64,000 bases of DNA from positions 62,001 to 126,000 of the forward strand of contig JAEUJW010000014.1 in assembly GCA_016793465.1 (NCBI GenBank), read 5' to 3'. Below, piece by piece: positions 55,103 to 61,274 of the stretch. Every line of letters starts with the position of its first letter. Positions within the stretch are counted from its first letter, which is position 1. The notes beneath the pieces were generated by a model, which saw nothing but the letters and a program-made list of their open reading frames with translations, was not told the DNA's origin and made no database searches. The DNA comes from Myxococcales bacterium (lineage in GTDB: Bacteria; Myxococcota; Polyangia; Nannocystales; Nannocystaceae). The translations under genes and the position numbers were made by a program.

Positions 55103-56187
55103 CAGCGGACCTCCACGTCGGTCTGCGTGATCGCGTAGAGCTGTTCTTCATCGAAGATCGTGGCGATCGTGCGTCCACGGTCGCTGGTGCGGACGCTGCG
55201 GCCCACGCGGAACAGCACACCCTCGACATCCTGGTTGGCGTGCGCGGCGCGGGCGAAGCTCTCGATGCAGTCCCAGCTGTGGGTGGTGGCGAACACCTGG
55301 ATGTCGAGTCGGGCCGCCATCTTGAAGATCAGCGACCAGACCTGCTCCTGCACGCTGTAATGCAGGCCGTTGTCGAACTCGTCGATCAGTAGGAAGCCAC
55401 TCTTCGCCGGGAACAATTTCAACACAATCTGCAGTATCCGAACGACTCCGTCACCGAGGCTGTGCAGCGGAACCGGCTCAGTGGCAGTAGAGAGCTTGAC
55501 GCGCGGGCTGCGATGCAGGTTCGGCGTGCCGGTGTCGCGGACGAACGTTAGACCTTCGAACTCGGGCGCGAGAATCTGTAATGCCTCGCGGACCACGTTT
55601 TGACCGTCCGTCAACGCGATCTGATCCCATTCGTCGGCGAGGACGTCGCTGGGCACGAATTGAGTTGGAACATGGCTGCACGGCAGCCCTTGTGTCGGGG
55701 CCGACAGCGGTTCAGATTGCGGAGTCAGGTTGATAAGAAATAACCGCTTCTTGCCCCTGGTGACTTGCAGAGCCGGGACGACCTCTACCCAGGAATCACC
55801 GGTAGGGATGGCTGTGAGAAACGGAGCGGGGCGCAGGTCCCTTGCGCGATAACCGAAGCTCAAGACGAGGCACGACTCCGATGCGAGCTCACCGATTGAG
55901 ATCGAGCGATTCCTGTCGTAACGGCGATCCGTGATAAGAGCCGCAAAAGGAAGCGAAGCAGGTAACTCGATTGTCACCGCCTGGTTCAGTAGTCCAGCTT
56001 CGTGGTGTGAAGCCGCGATCTGTTGAAGGACGGATGGGCGTGCGTCTCCTGCGTAGATCCGCAGCGCCTCGAGCACCGTGCTCTTGCCGGAGTTGTTCTT
56101 GCCGACGATCAGGTTGACGCGCCCGAGCTTGCTGACCTGGAAGTCTTCGAGCATCCGGAAGTTCTTGATCTCGAGGGACTTCAGCAT
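55102..56187 (-). CDS. AAA ATPase, split OLD-type
   Basis: 361 residues. The Walker A motif is GKNNSGKST (29-37), the ABC-like signature is LGDGVVRILQ, Walker B is FLLIDEFDNG, and the H-loop is TTHSWD. This pattern belongs to AAA_15/AAA_21 ATPases of OLD-like systems, in which the TOPRIM nuclease is fused or, as here, a separate partner. The gene is translationally coupled to the TOPRIM gene that follows. Codon use and base composition are less GC-biased than neighbours. The pair resembles, but is not clearly identical to, the PARIS (AriA/AriB) arrangement. Confidence 0.85.
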   Translation of the reverse strand: MLKSLEIKNFRMLEDFQVSKLGRVNLIVGKNNSGKSTVLEALRIYAGDARPSVLQQIAASHHEAGLLNQAVTIELPASLPFAALITDRRYDRNRSISIGELASESCLVLSFGYRARDLRPAPFLTAIPTGDSWVEVVPALQVTRGKKRLFLINLTPQSEPLSAPTQGLPCSHVPTQFVPSDVLADEWDQIALTDGQNVVREALQILAPEFEGLTFVRDTGTPNLHRSPRVKLSTATEPVPLHSLGDGVVRILQIVLKLFPAKSGFLLIDEFDNGLHYSVQEQVWSLIFKMAARLDIQVFATTHSWDCIESFARAAHANQDVEGVLFRVGRSVRTSDRGRTIATIFDEEQLYAITQTDVEVR

Positions 56188-56261
56188 GGCGGTCTCGGAG
56201 GAGCGGGTGCGGCGATCAAGCCCCAGGCGCGCGTCGAGGGCAAGTTACCCGACAATTTACG

Positions 56262-57572
56262 TCACATGCACTCGTTGCGGGGGTCGCCGGGCTCGTGGCA
56301 CTTGAGGCACACGCGGTGGTTGTGGGCCGCGAGCGAGCTGCAGCGCAGCGATCCCGCGAAGCCCGGGCCGTGGGGGCTGACGTTGAGGCCGGGGGTCGCG
56401 GCGCCGGTGGTCGCGTGGCAGGCCAGGCACGAGTCCTCGGTGTGGCAGGACGCGCAGGTGGCGAGGTTGCGCTGGGCGGCGAACGCGTGGCTCTGCGGGG
56501 CCGTGGGCGGGCCGTCCCACCCGGGCGGGTGGAAGCGCAGCGACGAGCCCACGCCGAAGCGGGCGTCGGGTCCGGTGTTGTCGAGGCCGAGGCGCTGGTG
56601 GCAGGCCAGGCAGTCGGTCTGCAGGCGGTGGCACGACTGGCAGTCCTGGGTGTTGGCGCGGGCGTCGAGCGCGTGGGTCGTCAGGTAGTCGCCGGCGTGG
56701 ATGCGCATCGGCTTGATCGCGCCGGCGTGGCAGTCGGTGCAGAACGTCTCGTCGTGGCACTGCTTGCACAGCTGCGGGCTCGACTTGGCGACCGCGCGGT
56801 GGTCCTCGACGAACGCCAGGTCGTGGGCCGCGCCCCAGCTGCTCTGGCCGCGCGGGACCAGGGCCGGGGCCACGCGGTCGCTGAAGCTGCGCGTCACCAG
56901 CTTGCCGGAGCCGTCGCTCGGGTGGCACGCGCCGCAGCGGTCGCTGGCCTTGCGCCCGTCGTGGCAGGTCAGGCAGGTCTTCTCGGCCGGCAGCTGCAGC
57001 GTGGTCGCCAGGCGGACCTTGCTCATGTCGCCGTGGCAGGTCTGGCAATTGGCGCCGCGCGCGAGGTGGCTCTGGTGGTTGAACGCGAGGTTGGCCTTCG
57101 GCGCGCGGATGGTCGCGGCCACGCGCATCGCCGTGTGGGTCGGGTCGGGCGCGCCGGTCATGCCGGGCGGGCCGGGCACCTTCGTCACGCGCGTGTGGCA
57201 CAGGTCGCAGCGGGCCGGCTCGCTCGCGGGGCGCGGGTGCTGCGCGCCGTGGCAGCCGTCGCAGGTCGCGCCGGTCGGGAAGTTGAAGTCGGCGGTCTGC
57301 GTCGACGCGTGGATCTTGGTGTGGCAGCGGACGCAGTCGATCTTGAGCGCGAGGTGCTGCGCGTGGCTGAAGCGCAGCGGCAGCTCCTGCTCGGGGTAGA
57401 CCGGGCTGCCGCCGCGGACCGGGCCGTGCATGACCGCCGCGGTGGCCGGGCGCTCGCCCTGGGTGAGGCCGCCGCCGGCCGTGGCCGCGAGGCCGACCGC
57501 GAACGCGAACATGAGCGCGAGCAGGGCGAGCGTGCCGTGGCGCAGGGCGGGGTTTCGTGGTCGCTGGTTCAT
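56262..57572 (-). CDS. 13-haem c-type cytochrome
   Basis: 436 residues. An N-terminal signal or anchor (TLALLALMFAFAVGLAATAG) is followed by 13 CxxCH motifs spread over residues about 80-425, with many extra histidines that could serve as distal ligands. The haems are arranged in a loose series typical of cytochrome c3/c7-like relatives. It should carry electrons in the periplasm or at the outer membrane. Its start is five bases downstream of the stop of the beta-barrel gene, so the two are in one operon. Confidence 0.93.
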   Translation of the reverse strand: MNQRPRNPALRHGTLALLALMFAFAVGLAATAGGGLTQGERPATAAVMHGPVRGGSPVYPEQELPLRFSHAQHLALKIDCVRCHTKIHASTQTADFNFPTGATCDGCHGAQHPRPASEPARCDLCHTRVTKVPGPPGMTGAPDPTHTAMRVAATIRAPKANLAFNHQSHLARGANCQTCHGDMSKVRLATTLQLPAEKTCLTCHDGRKASDRCGACHPSDGSGKLVTRSFSDRVAPALVPRGQSSWGAAHDLAFVEDHRAVAKSSPQLCKQCHDETFCTDCHAGAIKPMRIHAGDYLTTHALDARANTQDCQSCHRLQTDCLACHQRLGLDNTGPDARFGVGSSLRFHPPGWDGPPTAPQSHAFAAQRNLATCASCHTEDSCLACHATTGAATPGLNVSPHGPGFAGSLRCSSLAAHNHRVCLKCHEPGDPRNECM

Positions 57573-57576
57573 GGCC

Positions 57577-59079
57577 TCACCTCCCTACCCGGAGCGTCCA
57601 GTCGGCGGTCAGCGCCCCGAACACCCGGAACGCCTGCTGGTAGTAGCTGGTGAACATCTCCTCGCCGAGCACCGCGAGGTGCAGCCCGCGCCACAGCTGG
57701 GCGTTGAGGCCGGCCTGCAGGGCGATGCTGTAGCCGTCGCGGGCGGCGTTGACCTCGTCGCGGTACTTGACCGCGTAGACGCGGCCGTCGACGGCGAGGC
57801 GGTCCCACAGGATCATCGTGCGCGTGTCGAGGTTGGCGCCGGCGCGCAGGCCCCCCTCGCCGCCGAGGCCGTAGCCGTCGAGGCGCGCGGCGAACCGGCG
57901 GACGCGGTAGTTGACGGTCGCGCCGCCGCCGGCGCCGACGCGCAGGCGCCGCTCGGGCACGCTGCCGAGCGCGGTGACCTCGTCGCGGAAGAACCGCGTC
58001 TGGGCCCGCGCCGCCAGCGTCCACTTGCCGAGCCCGACCTGATACACGAGGCGCGCGTCCTCGAAGTCCTGCTGGTTGAACACGTTGAAGATGGAGTCGA
58101 GGTCGAACACCGGGCGCGTGCGCAGGTAGAACGCGCGCAGCAGGTGCTTGTCGGTGAACGCGAGCTGCAGGCCGGCCGAGACGTCGTCGACGCGGGCGGT
58201 GCCGACGTTGTAGCGCAGCGAGCCGTAGGGGCTGAGGCGGCCGTCGGCGAAGCGGCCCGCGAGCGCGAGGCTGACGATCTCCTGGTCGACGCCCGACAGC
58301 AGGCCCTGGCTGCCGTCGTCGTTGACGACCGAGCGGTTGACCCCGAGCGGCGAGAACGTGCGGCGGTAGGCCAGGCGCGCGTCGAGGAACTTCAGCCCGG
58401 TCGAGGCGACCGCGGCCCCGACCATCGGCGAGTAGGCGCGGTCGGCCGGGGTCGCGGCGGTGCCGTCGAGCTCGGCGGTCGGGAAGCCGAACAGCGCGGT
58501 GCCGTCGACCTGGAACCCGCCAAACGCCTCGACCGCCAGGTGCACCGGCGTGCGCAGGCGGATCCACGCGCCGTCGAAGGCGTACCAGTCGAGGCCCGAC
58601 ATCTCGAACTGCCGGCCCGCGCGCAGGTCGATCATCCCCTTCAGGTTCTCGGCCTCGAGGTAGGCGAACATGATGTCGATCTGGCGCTGGTCGAGCGTGC
58701 CGACCAGGCGCGGGCCGAGCGTCGAGCCCTCGCGGGCGTAGCCGCCGAAGTCGTGGCGCACGCGCATCGACGAGACGATGCGCAGCTGGCCGTCCTCGAA
58801 CGCGCGGCGCTTCTCGTCGGCCCCGCGCGGCTGCAGCAGGTCGTAGACGCCGAGGTTGACGTACTGCACGAGCCGCCGCCGCGACAGCAGCGCGCCCTCG
58901 GGCCCGGGCACGCGGACCATGTAGCCCTCGCCGAGGGTGCGGGCGATCGTGCGGATCTCGGTCGCCTCCGCGATCGGCGAGGCCCCCAGCAGCGCCGCCA
59001 ACGCCAGCGCCGCGGCGCCGCGTCCCCGCCGGCGAACCGGCGACGTCCGTGCGCGGGTGGCTGGGCTCGCCCTCGGCAA
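57577..59079 (-). CDS. Outer-membrane beta-barrel, partner of the cytochrome
   Basis: 500 residues from a TTG; no better start gives a signal peptide, which ends at IAEA. The mature protein is rich in alternating strands with aromatic girdle-like ends (YSPYGSLRYN-type turns, YFTSYYQQAF) and ends in TADWTLRVGR, like an outer-membrane barrel. Its position before the multihaem gene suggests a porin-cytochrome conduit, in which the barrel holds a multihaem protein across the outer membrane. The family cannot be named with certainty. Confidence 0.7.
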   Translation of the reverse strand: MPRASPATRARTSPVRRRGRGAAALALAALLGASPIAEATEIRTIARTLGEGYMVRVPGPEGALLSRRRLVQYVNLGVYDLLQPRGADEKRRAFEDGQLRIVSSMRVRHDFGGYAREGSTLGPRLVGTLDQRQIDIMFAYLEAENLKGMIDLRAGRQFEMSGLDWYAFDGAWIRLRTPVHLAVEAFGGFQVDGTALFGFPTAELDGTAATPADRAYSPMVGAAVASTGLKFLDARLAYRRTFSPLGVNRSVVNDDGSQGLLSGVDQEIVSLALAGRFADGRLSPYGSLRYNVGTARVDDVSAGLQLAFTDKHLLRAFYLRTRPVFDLDSIFNVFNQQDFEDARLVYQVGLGKWTLAARAQTRFFRDEVTALGSVPERRLRVGAGGGATVNYRVRRFAARLDGYGLGGEGGLRAGANLDTRTMILWDRLAVDGRVYAVKYRDEVNAARDGYSIALQAGLNAQLWRGLHLAVLGEEMFTSYYQQAFRVFGALTADWTLRVGR

Positions 59080-59176
59080 ACGCCCGTACTCTAAGCCATT
59101 CGCCGGCCGAGCGGGCGGGCCCCGGGGCCCTCCCCTGCCCGGCGTCACGAACTTCCGCCGGCGGGCCTTCCCCCTG

Positions 59177-59182
59177 TATCCT
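59177..59182 (+). promoter_or_regulatory. Candidate -10 element TATCCT
   Basis: TATCCT ends nine bases before the ATG at 59192; the cupin-like gene at 52789 has the same hexamer, there ending six bases before its start. Confidence 0.4.
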
Positions 59183-59191
59183 TGGCGCCGC

Positions 59192-61078
59192 ATGCCCCGC
59201 GCCCGAACCGTCCGCGCCGCCGCGCTCGTTGCGTGTGCGACGATCGCCTGCCGCCCGCGGACCGAGACCGCGCCGCCCGAGCCCGGCCCCGTGCCCGTCG
59301 CCTGGTACGAGGGCGACGCGCTGCAGGCCCGCGTCGCCCCCGCGCCCGCCAAGGCCGGACCCGAGGCCCCCCCGCCGGGCGGCGGGGCGATCCACGCCGC
59401 CGCCGTGGCCCGCGTCGACGTCCTGCTCGACCTCCTCGACGCCGCCCGCTTCGCCGACGACGCCGCCGCCCGCGAGGCGCTGTGGCAGGGCCTCGGCGGG
59501 GCCGCGGCCACCCGCGGCGGCGAGGCCACCCGCGAGGCCGGCGCGCGCATCCTCGCCGAGGCGATCGAGCTCGACGCGGCCGGCGATCTCAACGACGACG
59601 CGCGCGGCTTCCTCGCCGGGGCGATCGCCCTGCTGAGCGCCGATCTCGGGCTCGTGGGCGCCGCCGACGACCTCTCGATCCGCACCAGCGTCTACCGCGA
59701 CGTCGCCGACGGCCACCCGCGGGCCGCCGACAACGCCCGCTGGCGGCTCTACGACCACGTGCGCGGCTGCCTCGCCGGGGCCATGGCCGCGCCCCAGGAC
59801 CGCCGCCTCGAGGTCGCGCTGCACAGCCTGTATGTCCGCGAGGACAGCCTCGCGCCCTGGCTCGACGACCGCGCCGTGCACGCCCAGGCCCCGCTGCCGG
59901 CCCCCGACGACCTCGTCGAGCTGATGACCGGCGAGCGCGGCAAGCTCGGCGGCGACCCGCGCTGGCGCACCGTCGCCGGCAAGCGCGGCCCGCTCGACGC
60001 GAGCCTCGAGCAGACCGTGCTAGCGACCCTGCCCGCGGCCCGCGATCCGGCCTGGCCGCTGGCGATCATGCCGGTCGGCACCGGCAAGCGCGACAGCCTG
60101 GTCCCGATCGTGCGCATCGACGACCGCGAGGTCACCGTCGACCTCGGCCGCCCCGACGTCCGCACCGGCGAGCGCGGCTCGCCCGAGCTGGTCAAGGCCC
60201 TCGAGGGCGCGCTGGCCCGCGACGGCCGCGGCGCGGTGCTGCTGGTCGCGCCGCCGATGCTGCCCTCGCCCGCGGTCAACTCGATCTTCCGCACGCTCTA
60301 CGACGGCCGCGTCGCCCGCATCGAGCTGGCCGTGCGCGAGCCGCGGGTCGGCGAGGGCGCCGGCGACGTGGTCGTGCAGCTGCCGCTGGCGATCGTCCGC
60401 GACAGCGATCCCGGGCCCGCCGCGGTCGCGCTGCGCAAGGCCCGGCTGCACCTCCACCTCGGCGGTCGCGGCGCGCGGCTGGCGGTCGACGGCCGCTGGC
60501 ACGACCTGCGCCCCGGCCCGTCCGACCTCGCCAACCTGCTCATCGCCCTCGACCGCGCCTACCCGCGCGAGCACATGATCACCGTCGGCCTCGGCGACGA
60601 CCTGCTCTACCAGCAGCTGCTCGACGACGTGCGCGCGCTGGTCGGCGGCCCGCAGAAGCACTTCGAGGTCGCCGCCTGGCGCCCCGCGGTCGCCCCGCCG
60701 CCCGAGCCGCCGCCGGCCAAGGCCGTCGCCGCCGAGGAGAAGCGCCTGCAGAACCGCTTCAACCTCTACACCGAGACGATGTTCGCCGCGCTCGACACCA
60801 GGGCCGCGCTGCCGGAGGGCGACACCCGCCGGCTCGAGGCGCTGGCCCGCCAGCTGCTGCGCTGCCTGCCCGAGATCGAGGCCCCGTTGAAGTCCGGCGA
60901 GCAGGTCCGCCTCGACCTCCGCTTCGACGAGGGCCGCCTGGCCCAGATCACCGCCGCGAAGCTGGCCAAGGCCCCCGCCGCGGCCGTGCAGGCCTGCGCC
61001 GAGGACGAGTCCCGCGGCTTCCGCCTGCGCGAGGCGCCCGGCGCGGTGACGGTCGGCGTGCTGCTGTCGCCCAACTGA
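59192..61078 (+). CDS. Large lipoprotein, unknown
   Basis: 628 residues. The signal ends in TIAC. A Pro/Ala spacer of about 45 residues is followed by a helical domain (LLDLLDAARFADDAAAREAL) and then an alpha/beta region from about residue 290 with repeated strand-helix units (VRIDDREVTVDLGRPD, LLYQQLLDDVRALVGG) and a histidine-rich turn (KARLHLHLGG). The end has the Pro-rich linker PPPEPPPAK and a last domain with two cysteines. I do not recognise a family. Divergent from the porin-cytochrome operon. Confidence 0.7.
   Translation: MPRARTVRAAALVACATIACRPRTETAPPEPGPVPVAWYEGDALQARVAPAPAKAGPEAPPPGGGAIHAAAVARVDVLLDLLDAARFADDAAAREALWQGLGGAAATRGGEATREAGARILAEAIELDAAGDLNDDARGFLAGAIALLSADLGLVGAADDLSIRTSVYRDVADGHPRAADNARWRLYDHVRGCLAGAMAAPQDRRLEVALHSLYVREDSLAPWLDDRAVHAQAPLPAPDDLVELMTGERGKLGGDPRWRTVAGKRGPLDASLEQTVLATLPAARDPAWPLAIMPVGTGKRDSLVPIVRIDDREVTVDLGRPDVRTGERGSPELVKALEGALARDGRGAVLLVAPPMLPSPAVNSIFRTLYDGRVARIELAVREPRVGEGAGDVVVQLPLAIVRDSDPGPAAVALRKARLHLHLGGRGARLAVDGRWHDLRPGPSDLANLLIALDRAYPREHMITVGLGDDLLYQQLLDDVRALVGGPQKHFEVAAWRPAVAPPPEPPPAKAVAAEEKRLQNRFNLYTETMFAALDTRAALPEGDTRRLEALARQLLRCLPEIEAPLKSGEQVRLDLRFDEGRLAQITAAKLAKAPAAAVQACAEDESRGFRLREAPGAVTVGVLLSPN
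59832..59847. repeat. Dispersed palindrome, one mismatch
   Basis: ATGTCCGCGAGGACAG inside the lipoprotein gene, encoding VREDS. Confidence 0.55.
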
Positions 61079-61089
61079 GGCCTCCTTCA

Positions 61090-61179
61090 GGCTCCTGCGA
61101 CCCGCGCACGCGCCCGCGGGGCCGCCCGGCGGCAATCACCTGCGTCACGCGAGGGAAGCCCGGAGCGCCCGCAGGAGCC
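61090..61179. repeat. Long-range inverted repeat in an intergenic gap
   Basis: GGCTCCTGCG at 61090-61099 and its exact complement at 61170-61179 are separated by 70 bases, between two genes in the same direction. It could fold into a structured leader or terminator. Confidence 0.5.
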
Positions 61180-61239
61180 CGTTTCACGGCGATCTGCGGC
61201 GTCCGCCGAAAATGCGCCCGGGCCGGCGCGCGCCGCGTA

Positions 61240-61268
61240 TTCACCGCCCCCCGCAGATCCGTTACACC
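61240..61268 (+). promoter_or_regulatory. Promoter-like sequence for the terminal gene
   Basis: TTCACC at 61240-61245, a 17-base spacer and TACACC at 61263-61268, six bases before the ATG. Confidence 0.45.
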
Positions 61269-61274
61269 CTCGTC

